A stretch of DNA of 64,000 bases, taken from positions 124,001-188,000 of the forward strand of contig CAZPXH010000005.1 in the NCBI GenBank assembly GCA_964591085.1, given 5' to 3'. Positions 24,517-33,367 of the stretch are shown here, in pieces. The first letter of the stretch is position 1. Every line of letters starts with the position of its first letter. Origin of the DNA: CAZPXH01 sp964591085 (GTDB taxonomy: Bacteria; Spirochaetota; Spirochaetia; DSM-27196; CAZPXH01). The notes under the pieces are model-generated. The model was given only the letters and a program-made list of their open reading frames with translations. It was not told the DNA's origin and searched no databases. The position numbers and the translations under genes were made by a program.

Positions 24517-25708
24517 CTTGATTCTGAATGCGCTCCAGCAGCTCTTCCGCATCAACACCGAAGCCCTCCGGATCCAGTTGCTGCGTGAGCAGGAGGAAGC
24601 CTTCTGCGTCTTCAATGCGGTTGTCCGCAAAAGCATTCACGCCGAGCGCGTAGTAGACGGTTGCCTGCTCCACGCCCCGCTCCAGCGCTGACTGGTAGTA
24701 GAACTCTGCAAGGCTGTAGTTGGCGCGGTCGTAGTTGATCAGTCCCAGGTAGTAGTAGGGGATGAAGCTCGTCTGCCGCAGATTGAGCGCCGTCACAAAG
24801 GCCTGCTCTGCGGCGTCCAGGTCCTGCGTGTCGTAGGCGGCAATTCCGTCTTCAATCAGGCCGCGGAAGGAGCGGCGATCCGCTACGTAGGTGACGAAGT
24901 CCTCAATCAGCAGATCCTCGTCTACAAAGCGGAGCACCTCGTCCTCAATGGCCGCAATGTTCTGTGCCAGCGAGTTCTCCGGCTCCAGAGCAGACATGCT
25001 GTCCCATATGATTCGGTTGTGCTCACGATCCTCGCTGTTGAGCAGGAACGAAACGGCGCCCCACGCCTGGGGGTAGAATACATCAATTCGCTGGCGTGCG
25101 GTTTCCAGATCGACTCTGAGCAGCTGGTCAAACGGTATCGGGGTGCTGGATGTCTCACCAAGGACAATGTCCTGCAAGGTGTCCAGCCAGCTCAGGTTCT
25201 CCCGGTGAACCACCGCGTCAAACTCGGGGTCGTAGACGGCGTTCTCAAAGAAGACCGCGAATCCCTCCCGCATCCACAGCGGCGGGTTCGGGACAAAGGC
25301 GCGGAGATACTGGATGAAGGACTGGTGCACCATGGACACCTCGGTGTCCTCGGCGCTGTCCAGATAGCCAACCAGCTCACTGCGTTCCGGGTTGTTGTAG
25401 TGCAGGTACACAAAATTGTCCCGGGTTTCGCTGATGAGCCGCGTCAGGTAGCGGTCCGAGCGTGCCTGGGACGAAAAAACCCGTACCCTCAGGGGTGCGC
25501 TGAGCTCAGCAGGATCAAACCGGAAGTAGCCGTTGAACAGCTGGAAGTAGGCCTCCAGCATGCCAGCAGTGTCCTCAGCGTGGTCCGCACTGAATTCGCT
25601 CAGGACCAGGTAGTGGTCACTTCGGTGCTCAAAGAAACCATCGCTCTGCGCGGCGGCAACCGCGGAAAGCAGCACAATCAGTACTACGGCAGAGACAGAA
25701 CGGCGCAT
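24512..25708 (-). CDS. Exported TPR protein with a degenerate peptidase-MA-like domain
   Basis: 398 residues with signal peptide (SVSAVVLIVLLSAVAAAQS). The middle resembles peptidase MA-type domains: the zinc-motif site reads VHQSFIQYL (H128 kept, Glu and second His lost) and the downstream LWMREGFAVFFE retains the usual Glu-containing segment. The C-terminal ~120 residues contain TPR-like helices (YYYLGLINYDRANYSLAEFYYQSALERG, then YYALGVNAFADNRIEDAEGFLLL). I infer a non-catalytic envelope scaffold. ATG at 25708 gives the signal peptide and has GGAGG upstream. It follows the P-loop/Asp23 gene by 58 bp on the same strand. Confidence 0.75.
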   Translation of the reverse strand: MRRSVSAVVLIVLLSAVAAAQSDGFFEHRSDHYLVLSEFSADHAEDTAGMLEAYFQLFNGYFRFDPAELSAPLRVRVFSSQARSDRYLTRLISETRDNFVYLHYNNPERSELVGYLDSAEDTEVSMVHQSFIQYLRAFVPNPPLWMREGFAVFFENAVYDPEFDAVVHRENLSWLDTLQDIVLGETSSTPIPFDQLLRVDLETARQRIDVFYPQAWGAVSFLLNSEDREHNRIIWDSMSALEPENSLAQNIAAIEDEVLRFVDEDLLIEDFVTYVADRRSFRGLIEDGIAAYDTQDLDAAEQAFVTALNLRQTSFIPYYYLGLINYDRANYSLAEFYYQSALERGVEQATVYYALGVNAFADNRIEDAEGFLLLTQQLDPEGFGVDAEELLERIQNQG

Positions 25709-25766
25709 ACTTCCTCCATCGGCAAAATTATCCGCTGCCCATAGCCCTGTCAAAGCACGGGCAGGC

Positions 25767-26645
25767 CTACCTTCGGCCTTCTTCACCTACGAATCCGGCT
25801 ACCAGAATGTCCAGGCGCTTCACCACAATGCCGGTGAACTGTTCCAGATGGCGCACCGTGGAGCCCTGCAGCTCGTGCATGCGGGTCACCAGGTCCGAAC
25901 CCGGTAGTACCTGCAGCTGGGCTTGGATCTCGTAGCCGTCGGCAGAGTTTCTGACCACCAGGCGCTTCACATGCGAACCCGGTGCGTACTCGTCCGTTGC
26001 GTGCATTATGAGCTCCGCAATGGCGGACTCGGTGATTGTAACGCTCCCTCGCTGACTGAAACTCGGCCGCACTACCGCTTTCTCCACGGTCTTTCGGCGC
26101 CCGAAGAGCCCGAATCCGCTGCGGAACATGACCCGGACCGAATCCGCTACCATCTGAGGATAGGTCTTGCGTACCTCAATCGATGGCACCGGAATCACGT
26201 GACTCCCGTGGTGCTTGCGCGTGTGACGGGCCACCTCAATCTCGTCGGCGCTGGCCACGTCCTCAATCTGGATTAGCTCGTGGGGCTGGGGGAGCTTGAG
26301 CGTGCTGGCGATCCGCCGGACCATGCGTTCGGATGTACCGAGGATCAGAATCCGTTTGAAGCGTTCCTCCTGGATGGCACGGCGCACGGTTTCCCGGTGC
26401 CCGGCATCCGCAAAGATCGCCGTCCGGACCGCGGCGAGGTAGGCGTCCGCCCGTTTCGCGGACTTTCCCGCGACGATCCGGTCTCCCCGAATGAGCAGGC
26501 CGTCGTCAATAATGAGGTCTACGCCGCGGCGCTCGGCCACCAGGCGTGCGCGGAAACTCTTGCCGGTCCCGGCCTTTCCAACGAGAGCGATCACCTGCAC
26601 GCCCCGCATGAACCAGCGGGCTCTGTCAAACAGCACTTCCTCCAT
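25767..26645 (-). CDS. P-loop ATPase fused to an Asp23/Gls24-like domain
   Basis: 292 residues without a signal peptide. VIALVGKAGTGKSFRARLV is a Walker A P-loop at residues 23-30; the next ~150 residues (LIIDDGLLIRGDRIVAGKSAKRADAY, RILILGTSERMVRRIASTLKLP) look like a small nucleotide-binding domain. From about residue 200, GSVTITESAIAELIMHATDEY through LEQFTGIVVKRLDILVAGF follows the pattern of Asp23/Gls24 (alkaline-shock) domains. The combined role is unknown; ATP-dependent control at the membrane or envelope stress is a guess. ATG at 26645 has AGGTG six bases upstream. It is divergent from rarD with 17 bp between starts. Confidence 0.65.
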   Translation of the reverse strand: MEEVLFDRARWFMRGVQVIALVGKAGTGKSFRARLVAERRGVDLIIDDGLLIRGDRIVAGKSAKRADAYLAAVRTAIFADAGHRETVRRAIQEERFKRILILGTSERMVRRIASTLKLPQPHELIQIEDVASADEIEVARHTRKHHGSHVIPVPSIEVRKTYPQMVADSVRVMFRSGFGLFGRRKTVEKAVVRPSFSQRGSVTITESAIAELIMHATDEYAPGSHVKRLVVRNSADGYEIQAQLQVLPGSDLVTRMHELQGSTVRHLEQFTGIVVKRLDILVAGFVGEEGRR

Positions 26646-26662
26646 GATACACCTCGGCGCAC

Positions 26663-27625
26663 GTGATTGACCCCTCCGACCCCGTAACCAGACGCCGAGG
26701 CGTACTCGCCGGGCTCACCGCTTTTGTGTTCTGGGGGACCACCCCGCTGTACTGGTCCTTTCTCGGAAGCGTTCCGCCGGCATCACTTTTGGCGTGGCGG
26801 ATCCTGCTTGGTGCGCTGACCCTCTGGATTGCGGGATGGCTCTATGGCGAACTTGCGGGTCAGCGCGCTGCCATCGCCGACCCGCAGCTCCGGAGAAGGC
26901 TCCTGCTGGCCGCCGTGCTGAACGCGCTGAACTGGTTCACCTACCTGGTGGCGGTGAGCAGCGGCAGAGTGGTGGACGCAAGCCTGGGCTATTACATCAA
27001 CCCGCTGGTGAGTGTCTTTCTGGGGACTGTGGTGCTGGGAGAACGGCTGAACCGGATGGAGCAGCTTGCAATCACAAGTGCCGCTGCCGGAGTGCTCTAT
27101 CTGAGTTTCCGACTGGCAAGCGTGCCCTGGTTCAGCCTCATTCTCGCCTTTTCTTTCGGGCTCTACGGCCTGATAAAGAAGCGCGTGGCCGTACGCTCAA
27201 TCGCAAGCCTCACCACCGAGCTCACGCTCCTCGCGCCCTTTGCGGCCCTTGGTCTGGTGCTCGCGGCCCTGTCCGGTGGGCTTCCACTCGCGGGCCTGGG
27301 CCTGGGCGGCGAAAGCTGGCTCCTGGTCTTGAGCGCCGGCGCCGTCACGGTGTTGCCCCTGCTGTTCTTTGGCGCTGCCGCCCTCCGGATTCGGCTCTCA
27401 AGCATTGGCTTCCTGCAGTACATCGCACCAACCATGATCCTTGCCATTGGGACCCTGGTGTTTGACGAGCCATTCTCCCGGGACCGGCTGGTCGGCTTTG
27501 TGCTGGTCTGGCTGGGCCTGGTGCTCTACTCGCTTTCCCTGCTGCGCCGGATTCGCCGGCCGGCTAGTCCTGGGGCCGGGAATCCTCCAGCTCTCCAAAC
27601 AGTTCCCGCACCGCCTGAGAGGTAA
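26663..27625 (+). CDS. rarD: RarD/EamA-family transporter
   Basis: 320 residues with ten predicted membrane helices. The N-terminus GVLAGLTAFVFWGTTPLYWSFLG and LLAWRILLGALTLW are characteristic of RarD, as are LNWFTYLVAVSSGRVVDASLGYYINPLVSVFLG and IGFLQYIAPTMILAIGTLVFDEPF. Family members are drug/metabolite transporters; chloramphenicol resistance is reported for some, but the substrate here is unknown. GTG start. The 3' end overlaps the convergent MCE gene by 62 bp. Confidence 0.88.
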   Translation: MIDPSDPVTRRRGVLAGLTAFVFWGTTPLYWSFLGSVPPASLLAWRILLGALTLWIAGWLYGELAGQRAAIADPQLRRRLLLAAVLNALNWFTYLVAVSSGRVVDASLGYYINPLVSVFLGTVVLGERLNRMEQLAITSAAAGVLYLSFRLASVPWFSLILAFSFGLYGLIKKRVAVRSIASLTTELTLLAPFAALGLVLAALSGGLPLAGLGLGGESWLLVLSAGAVTVLPLLFFGAAALRIRLSSIGFLQYIAPTMILAIGTLVFDEPFSRDRLVGFVLVWLGLVLYSLSLLRRIRRPASPGAGNPPALQTVPAPPER

Positions 27626-28385
27626 TCAGGAGATTCTCCGACACCGCCTGCAATTGCTGAATGGTGGTGCCAATTGCTGCCACCGATTCCTCGGATGAAA
27701 GGGTCGCCGTCAGGCGGGAAAGCTCGCGCACCGCTGTTCCCAGTTCCGCTGCCAGTGCATCCACAGACGCTATACCGGACTGCAGGGGGGAGGTGAGTCC
27801 GCGGGCGTCTGCCACCAGACCCTCCAGTTCCTGGCCAATGCGGGAGACGCTTTCCGCCGCCTCCGAAATGCCTGTCAGTGACTCCGCTACCAGCGGTCCG
27901 CTTGCGTCCAGGAGTGCCGCCAGAGAACCCAGGGCATCCCGAACCTGTGCAGCAAGGGCTGGCACATCGTCCAGCAGGGTGGTTAGATCCGCAGCTTCAA
28001 TTCCGTCAATTTCCCGGTTCGTCGGCCATCGGTCTGCATCTATCGGTCCGGGGGTGATCTGGATGATCTGATCACCGAGCAGGCCGGCCGAGCCAATTGC
28101 CACCTGATCCTCAACCCGAATGTAGCGATCCGGGACCATGATGAGCTCCACCAGTACGCTCACCTGATCCACCGGGTCCAGGACAACCCGCCCCACCGTG
28201 CCTACTCGGAGGCCACTGACCCGGATTGCCGAGCCGCGGGTAATCCCGCCGACGTTGTCAAAGCGCGCTGTGTACCTGGCGCCGCCGATGATCACAACAT
28301 CTCCCGCAAGCAGAATCACCGCGGCGAACAACGCAAGCGACAGGACGATCAGGGTGATGACCGTTCCCAGGTTTCGGCGCTTCAT
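27564..28385 (-). CDS. mlaD: MCE-domain lipid-transport protein
   Basis: 273 residues. An N-terminal anchor (VITLIVLSLALFAAVILLAG) is followed by the MCE domain: YTARFDNVGGITRGSAIRVSGLRVGTVGRV and VAIGSAGLLGDQIIQITPG. The remainder is long amphipathic helix (residues 125-265), typical of MlaD/PqiB/YebT-like substrate-binding subunits in the periplasm. It overlaps the ATPase gene upstream (ATGA at 28382-28385). Function inferred: phospholipid transfer between the two membranes. The symbol is by family; direct orthology to E. coli MlaD is not proven. Confidence 0.88.
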   Translation of the reverse strand: MKRRNLGTVITLIVLSLALFAAVILLAGDVVIIGGARYTARFDNVGGITRGSAIRVSGLRVGTVGRVVLDPVDQVSVLVELIMVPDRYIRVEDQVAIGSAGLLGDQIIQITPGPIDADRWPTNREIDGIEAADLTTLLDDVPALAAQVRDALGSLAALLDASGPLVAESLTGISEAAESVSRIGQELEGLVADARGLTSPLQSGIASVDALAAELGTAVRELSRLTATLSSEESVAAIGTTIQQLQAVSENLLITSQAVRELFGELEDSRPQD

Positions 28386-29173
28386 TGCTGGCTCCTCATT
28401 CGCTGTCTTGCCTCAAAGAATTCCCGCCGGATGTTTGAGTCTGCCGAGCGCAGCTCTTCACCGGTCTCGGTATACCTGATCCGTCCGGAGTCCAGGAGCG
28501 AAATGCTGTCACCAACGGTGATGGCCAGCTCCACGTCGTGGGTCACTACCAGCGAGGTCACGCCGTGTACCCGCACCGTGTCAAGGATCATCTGTTCAAT
28601 GGTTGCGCTGCTGATGGGATCCAGGCCCGCCGTTGGCTCATCGAAGAAGATGTAGCGAGGTTCGCGGACGAGTGCGCGCGCCAGCGCCACCTTCCGGCGC
28701 AGCCCTCCGGAGAGCTGCGCCGGGTACTTCTCCAGGTGCTCGGTGAGGCCGGAAGTGTCTGCCATTGCCAGCACCTGGTTGAGGGATCGTGCCTCAGCCC
28801 TCCGCTGGCTCTCACCCCGCTCATGGGCGGATTTGAGCACCGGAAATGCGATGTTCTCCTGCACCGTCAGATCATCGAAGAGACCCCCCTCCTGGCTCAC
28901 CATCCCGATCCGGGACAGCAGTTCCATTCGGCGGGGTGCACGCCGGGAGTACAGGCTTGTTCCGTCAATGATCACATCGCCTTCGTCCGGCGGGTAGATG
29001 CCGGTGATGACCCGCAGCAGCACGGATTTGCCCACCCCGCTGCGCCCCATGACCACAGTTACCGACTCGTCCGCAATACGCAGGCTCACCTGGTCCAGGA
29101 TGGGATGGCTGAAGGATAGGGAGACGTCCCTGGTTTCAATCATGTCGCGCACCGGAGATGAGCGGCCCGGCAT
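28382..29173 (-). CDS. mlaF: ABC transporter ATPase of the MCE lipid transporter
   Basis: 263 residues. Walker A is VMGRSGVGKSVLL, the Q-loop is GMVSQEGGLFDDLTVQEN, the signature LSGGLRRKVALARAL, Walker B YIFFDEPTAGLDP, and the switch His is in VVTHDVELA. This is the MlaF/Ttg2A subfamily pattern. ATG at 29173 is supported by AGGAAAG upstream; an ATG ten codons later (29143) is an alternative. Ten bp separate it from the permease gene, and the MCE gene overlaps its stop. Confidence 0.92.
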   Translation of the reverse strand: MPGRSSPVRDMIETRDVSLSFSHPILDQVSLRIADESVTVVMGRSGVGKSVLLRVITGIYPPDEGDVIIDGTSLYSRRAPRRMELLSRIGMVSQEGGLFDDLTVQENIAFPVLKSAHERGESQRRAEARSLNQVLAMADTSGLTEHLEKYPAQLSGGLRRKVALARALVREPRYIFFDEPTAGLDPISSATIEQMILDTVRVHGVTSLVVTHDVELAITVGDSISLLDSGRIRYTETGEELRSADSNIRREFFEARQRMRSQQ

Positions 29174-29183
29174 TCTTTCCTGC

Positions 29184-29957
29184 TCACGTGATTCCCAGCC
29201 GGGTTGTCACAATTCCAAAGACCAGCTCAATGATGAGAACGCTGAAAAAGTTGAGGACCAGTGCCTGCGTGGTTCGCTGGCCGAGGTGTCTTGCGCCGCG
29301 GACCTCAAGCAGGCCGTAGAAGCAGGCCTGGGATGCAACCACAAAGATCATGATGAAGGCCTTCAGGGTGGAGATCAGGGTTCCGCGGACGCTGACAAGA
29401 CTGAAGGAGTACTCAATGAACTGGGGGAAGGGCAGCTCCAGCCAGATGTTGAGCATCACCCCCGTGGACACAATGGACACGCCGAGGGAGATTCCGAGCA
29501 TGGTGGGAACGGCTAGCAGACTTGCGATTACCCTGCTGTTCACCACGTAGACCATGGGCTCCACGTTCATCAGGTGTAGCGCTTCCAGCTGCCCGCTCAT
29601 CTGCATGGACCCGATTTCAACCGTGAATGCAGAGCCGATCTGCGAGGCAAAGAGCAGGGACACAAAGAGCACCGCAGTCACACTGATGATGATTTGTACC
29701 GTGATCGGCGCAACCAGGCTTCCGGCGCCGAGCTGCTCTGCGTACAGGCCAGTGACCCATGCCAGCAGCAGACCCTGCATCAACCCGCCGCCGGCAACGG
29801 TAGACGAGGTCTTCAGGACCAGCGCACGAAACTGCGCGCCGACCTCCCGCCAGTCCGGTGCCGCCACGTAGGTCCAGAAGATCATCATTCCGTAGAGGCG
29901 TCCCATTTCGAGGGTTTCGCGAATCCACCTCGACTGAACACGCCGGAGGTCCAGCAC
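29184..29957 (-). CDS. mlaE: MlaE-family ABC permease
   Basis: 257 residues, about five or six membrane segments. Typical features: GGLMQGLLLAWVTGLYAEQLGAGSLVAPITVQIIISVTAVLFVSLLFASQIGSAFTVEIGSM and LEALHLMNVEPMVYVVNSRVIASLLAVP (the MlaE family core). It starts the operon permease-ATPase-MCE protein. MlaB and MlaC genes are not adjacent. GTG start; the ATG of an internal Met near residue 18 is an alternative. It is divergent from the DUF212/rnf operon. Confidence 0.9.
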   Translation of the reverse strand: MLDLRRVQSRWIRETLEMGRLYGMMIFWTYVAAPDWREVGAQFRALVLKTSSTVAGGGLMQGLLLAWVTGLYAEQLGAGSLVAPITVQIIISVTAVLFVSLLFASQIGSAFTVEIGSMQMSGQLEALHLMNVEPMVYVVNSRVIASLLAVPTMLGISLGVSIVSTGVMLNIWLELPFPQFIEYSFSLVSVRGTLISTLKAFIMIFVVASQACFYGLLEVRGARHLGQRTTQALVLNFFSVLIIELVFGIVTTRLGIT

Positions 29958-30008
29958 TGCGGCGCATGCTAAGCCGCGCCACTGTGGCGGTCAACGATCA
30001 GGCCGGCG

Positions 30009-30037
30009 TTGACAGTGCCTATCCCCGGGCGCATTCT
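30009..30037 (+). promoter_or_regulatory. Promoter of the DUF212-rnf operon
   Basis: TTGACA (30009-30014), 17-bp spacer, CATTCT (30032-30037). The -10 matches only partly. The start near 30044 would leave only a few bases before the ATG at 30050. Confidence 0.5.
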
Positions 30038-30049
30038 GCTGCAGAAGCC

Positions 30050-30514
30050 ATGGACGGGCGTCTGCTGACCAATCCGATCTTCCTGGCCGGCGCGCTGAGT
30101 TGGTTCACGGCCCAGCTGATCAAGACCATTCTGGACGTGCTCAGGGGCGAGGCCAGAACCTTACCTACTGTCCTGCGCAGTTTCCTGTGGAGGACCGGCG
30201 GGATGCCGTCCAGCCACTCCTCGCTGGTGACCTCACTTGCAATTTCCATCGGGTTTTCAACCGGCGTGGACGACCCGGTTTTTGTGCTCTCCGTGTTCTT
30301 TGCGCTGGTAGTGCTGCGGGACGCCATGGGAGTCCGCCGGGCCGCCGGTCAGATTGCGCGGAGCCTGAATGAACTTGGCAGCGAACACGCCCGCCGCCAT
30401 GAGACCGAGTGGGCCAGCGTGCGCGAGGTCCAGGGCCACACGCCGCTTGAGGTTGGCGCGGGCGTCGCCATCGGTGCCGTGTTGAGCCTGCTTACGGTGC
30501 TGCTCACCGCATGA
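30050..30514 (+). CDS. DUF212 (divergent PAP2-like) membrane protein
   Basis: 154 residues with four or so hydrophobic helices. TGGMPSSHSSLVTSLAISIG, LRDAMGVRRAAGQIARSLN and GHTPLEVGAGVAIG match the DUF212/YuiD family, which is distantly related to acid phosphatase/PAP2 enzymes. It may act on lipid phosphates; this is family inference. ATG at 30050 places the first helix (IFLAGALSWFTAQLIK) at the start as in relatives. Its stop overlaps the next gene (ATGA), making it the first gene of an apparent nine-gene operon ending with the GH57-like gene. Confidence 0.85.
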   Translation: MDGRLLTNPIFLAGALSWFTAQLIKTILDVLRGEARTLPTVLRSFLWRTGGMPSSHSSLVTSLAISIGFSTGVDDPVFVLSVFFALVVLRDAMGVRRAAGQIARSLNELGSEHARRHETEWASVREVQGHTPLEVGAGVAIGAVLSLLTVLLTA

Positions 30515-32031
30515 CCTCGCCCCGCCTCCGGGGTCAGCTTCTGCAGATTCCGCTCCTGCTGTGCCTGGCCGCTGGACTCCTGGTGGTGCAGCCCCCGGTC
30601 CCCGAGTCCGAACCACTGGACGCTCATCACCTCCTCCTTCTCCCGCCAGGGCCGGAGGCCCGAGTCGCCGTGGAACGGATGCAGGCTGAGTGGGGAGTGG
30701 TTCACTCCCGCTACACCAGTACCGTCCGTCTCACGACGTTTGGCCCGGAAGCCCTGCTCCGTATCAGCGACCTTGAGAATCGATTGGATCCCGCAGACCC
30801 CCGGCGTGACCCCTGGATCAACGCCGCCGAAGATTTCTTTGTCCTGCCGCGTGGTAACGTATTCCCGGAGTTTGCGCTGGTGCCCCGGGAGCAGGTCTCC
30901 GGATCGATGGAGCGTGACCTCGTCCGGCTGTTTCCAGAGGAATCCTCGCGACCCCGCGGCGCCGGGGCAAGCGCACCGTGGCTTCTTCCCCTTGCCGTCC
31001 TGGTGCTTATTGGTGCGGCCATTCCCGTCCACGGTCCGCGAATCAACCTCTTTCGTCTGGCCACGGGGGGAGGCGGGCTCTTCATGTTTCGCTGGCTTGG
31101 AGTGGAAGCGCTCGTCACGCTCGCGCTTCTGGTTGTGCTGGCGGTGGACGTGCGGGTATGGATCGAACAGCGGCGGCGCAACCGCTACTGGGACGCAGGT
31201 GCGGACGAAGGCATCCCGGAGCCCATGCTGGTCCGCGCTGCTGCAACGGCCGTCAGCCTGCTGGTGAGCCTCTTCACCGTTGGTCCCGGAATCCTCCTTG
31301 CACCCCTGATCATTGGGCTGCCGGCGCTCATTGCTGGCCTGCAGCAGGTGCTGACGGAGCAGCGGCAGATGCACCGCGGCTTTGCGGCGGTCCGAATCAT
31401 GGAGAAGCCACCACTCATCCATGAGAGCCTTGCGTTCAGCGCTGCGGTTTTTGCTCTTGGGATTCTCCTCCTGCTTGGCCTGGTCCGGGTCACCCTGCCT
31501 GCGCCACTGCCACAGGCACTTCCGGTGGCCAGCCCTGACTCCACCGGGAGCAATAGCTGGGAGCTCCTGTCGGACCTTGAGCAGTCTCCTGCGGAAGCGG
31601 AAGGCGATGTGAGCCGGCCCCTGAGCCTGCGGGATTACGTTGCCCACCGCGCGCGCCAGGCCAGTCTCTGGTACCGGCCCCTGGATGGACTTCCCCGCCG
31701 TGGCGAGGTCATCATCGTCCCGCGGATCCGTGACGTTGACGGCAGGCTGATAACAGAAGAGGAAGTTGTCCTGGAGTTTGGGGACGAGTGGCTGGCCAAT
31801 GTGCTTCAGGAGCCACATTCTACCGAATTCGTGAACGTAATTCTTGCAGAAGGCGTAAATGTTGTCCTTGCGTTCACGACAAATCACGCTCTATACTCAA
31901 GCAACACAACCACGTGGGTACACGCGGTGGTGGTGCTTCTTGCCTGGAGCCTGCTGCTTTGGCGGCAGATCCGGCGACTTGCGCCCCGCCTTCCGGTACC
32001 AGCGGCTGGCGGTGTATCAAAATATGGCTAG
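30511..32031 (+). CDS. Polytopic membrane protein of unknown function, rnf-linked
   Basis: 506 residues. The N-terminal hydrophobic stretch (LLQIPLLLCLAAGLLVV) may be a signal or first helix, then a soluble region of about 140 residues, four or more helices between residues 155 and 335 (for example LLPLAVLVLIGAAIPV, LVTLALLVVLAVDV, LVSLFTVGPGILLAPLIIG), a second soluble part and a C-terminal helix (WVHAVVVLLAWSLLLW). No domain is recognised. It overlaps the DUF212 gene (ATGA) and rnfC (8 bp). Its place in the operon suggests a function tied to the Rnf complex or to membrane energetics. Confidence 0.7.
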   Translation: MTSPRLRGQLLQIPLLLCLAAGLLVVQPPVPESEPLDAHHLLLLPPGPEARVAVERMQAEWGVVHSRYTSTVRLTTFGPEALLRISDLENRLDPADPRRDPWINAAEDFFVLPRGNVFPEFALVPREQVSGSMERDLVRLFPEESSRPRGAGASAPWLLPLAVLVLIGAAIPVHGPRINLFRLATGGGGLFMFRWLGVEALVTLALLVVLAVDVRVWIEQRRRNRYWDAGADEGIPEPMLVRAAATAVSLLVSLFTVGPGILLAPLIIGLPALIAGLQQVLTEQRQMHRGFAAVRIMEKPPLIHESLAFSAAVFALGILLLLGLVRVTLPAPLPQALPVASPDSTGSNSWELLSDLEQSPAEAEGDVSRPLSLRDYVAHRARQASLWYRPLDGLPRRGEVIIVPRIRDVDGRLITEEEVVLEFGDEWLANVLQEPHSTEFVNVILAEGVNVVLAFTTNHALYSSNTTTWVHAVVVLLAWSLLLWRQIRRLAPRLPVPAAGGVSKYG

Positions 32032-33367
32032 AAAAACAACGTTTCCGATTGGCGGGATTCACCCGCACGAGGACATACAGAGCACACGGGACCGACCGAT
32101 TTTCAACGCCTCCCTCCCGGCGGAAGCGGTGGTTCCCCTGCAGCAGCACATCGGCGCGCCGGCGAAGCTTCTGGTGGAAGTTGGCGACACCGTCCGGGAG
32201 GGTCAGCTCATCGGGGAAGCGCAGGGCTTTGTAAGCGCAAACGTGCATTCGCCCATTCCTGGTGAGGTGACGGAGATCCGGCGGATCTACCTGCCGAACG
32301 GTGCGTCTACGGATGCGGTGGTCATTGCCCTTGCCGGGACCTTTGACCAGCTTGGCAAAGACACCGAGCCGGTACCCATGCCGGAGCTGGGACTCCCCGA
32401 GCTGCTGGACGCAATCCGGGAAGCCGGGATTGTGGGCATGGGTGGAGCAACCTTTCCCACACACGTGAAGTACAAGATTCCCGCCGGCGCTGAAGTCAAG
32501 CACTTCATTGTCAACGGGACGGAATGCGAGCCCTACCTCAGCTCAGATCACCGCCTGATGGTGGAGCGTACGGACGAGATTCTTCAGGGTACGGCGCTCA
32601 TTGCGCGGGCACTTGGCGCCGAGCACGCGGTGATCGGTGTTGAGTCCAACAAGCCGGAGTCCATCCAGCGGTTGAAGGAGCGCCGGGATGCGCTGGGCTA
32701 CGACATTGAGATTCTCACAACCCAGCTGAAGTACCCCCAGGGTGATGAAAAGCAGCTTGTCCGGGTGGTGACCGGGAAGGAAGTCCCGTCCGGGGACCTC
32801 CCAATAGCAGTGGGAGCGGTTGTCTCCAATACCGGAACCGTCTTTGCCATTCAGCAGGCTGCGGCCTACCGCCGGCCCCTGGTTGACCGGATTGTCACGG
32901 TGACCGGAGGTGCGGTTGCCCGGCCCGGTAACCTGCGGGTGAGGATTGGAACCACGTTCCGCCAGCTCATTGACGAGTGTGGCGGGTTGCTGGAGCCACC
33001 AAAGAAGGTGGTGGCCGGCGGCCCCATGATGGGCTTCACGGTGTTTGACTTGGACACCCCGGTGATCAAGGGCACCTCCGGTGTTCTGGTCATGGCGGAG
33101 TCCGAGATTCATGACGCGCCAACATCCCCGTGCATCGGGTGTGGCCGATGCGTGGCTGCCTGTCCGGTTGGGCTGGAGCCTACCCGCCTGTTCAAGTTCA
33201 TTGATCACAACCGCTACGCGGATGCCATGGCAGACGGTCTCATGGACTGCCGTGAGTGCGGCTGCTGCAGCTACGTCTGCCCGGCCCGCATACCGCTGGT
33301 CCAGGGCTTCCGGGCCGGAAAGCGGGTGCATCGTCGTCTCAGCCAGAAGCAGAAGGTCAGCGCGTGA
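32024..33367 (+). CDS. rnfC: Rnf complex subunit C
   Basis: 447 residues. The N-terminal barrel-sandwich region (FPIGGIHPHEDIQSTRD, VEVGDTVREGQLIGEAQGFVSANVHSPIPGEV) and the NADH/FMN-binding core (GGATFPTHVKYKIPAGAEVKHFIVNGTECEPYL) are clear. Two [4Fe-4S] clusters are given by CIGCGRCVAACPVG and CRECGCCSYVCPARIP. RnfC is the NADH-oxidising subunit of the ion-translocating ferredoxin:NAD oxidoreductase. ATG at 32024 overlaps the upstream gene by 8 bp. Confidence 0.95.
   Translation: MARKTTFPIGGIHPHEDIQSTRDRPIFNASLPAEAVVPLQQHIGAPAKLLVEVGDTVREGQLIGEAQGFVSANVHSPIPGEVTEIRRIYLPNGASTDAVVIALAGTFDQLGKDTEPVPMPELGLPELLDAIREAGIVGMGGATFPTHVKYKIPAGAEVKHFIVNGTECEPYLSSDHRLMVERTDEILQGTALIARALGAEHAVIGVESNKPESIQRLKERRDALGYDIEILTTQLKYPQGDEKQLVRVVTGKEVPSGDLPIAVGAVVSNTGTVFAIQQAAAYRRPLVDRIVTVTGGAVARPGNLRVRIGTTFRQLIDECGGLLEPPKKVVAGGPMMGFTVFDLDTPVIKGTSGVLVMAESEIHDAPTSPCIGCGRCVAACPVGLEPTRLFKFIDHNRYADAMADGLMDCRECGCCSYVCPARIPLVQGFRAGKRVHRRLSQKQKVSA

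Noticed and set aside
25019..25744. A 241-codon plus-strand frame opposite the TPR protein
   Set aside because: The minus-strand product has a signal peptide, peptidase-like and TPR features, while the antisense one has none.
30349..31887. A 512-codon minus-strand frame opposite the unknown membrane protein
   Set aside because: The plus-strand frame has membrane helices, and overlaps its neighbours in typical operon fashion; the antisense product is of low complexity without a signal or motif.
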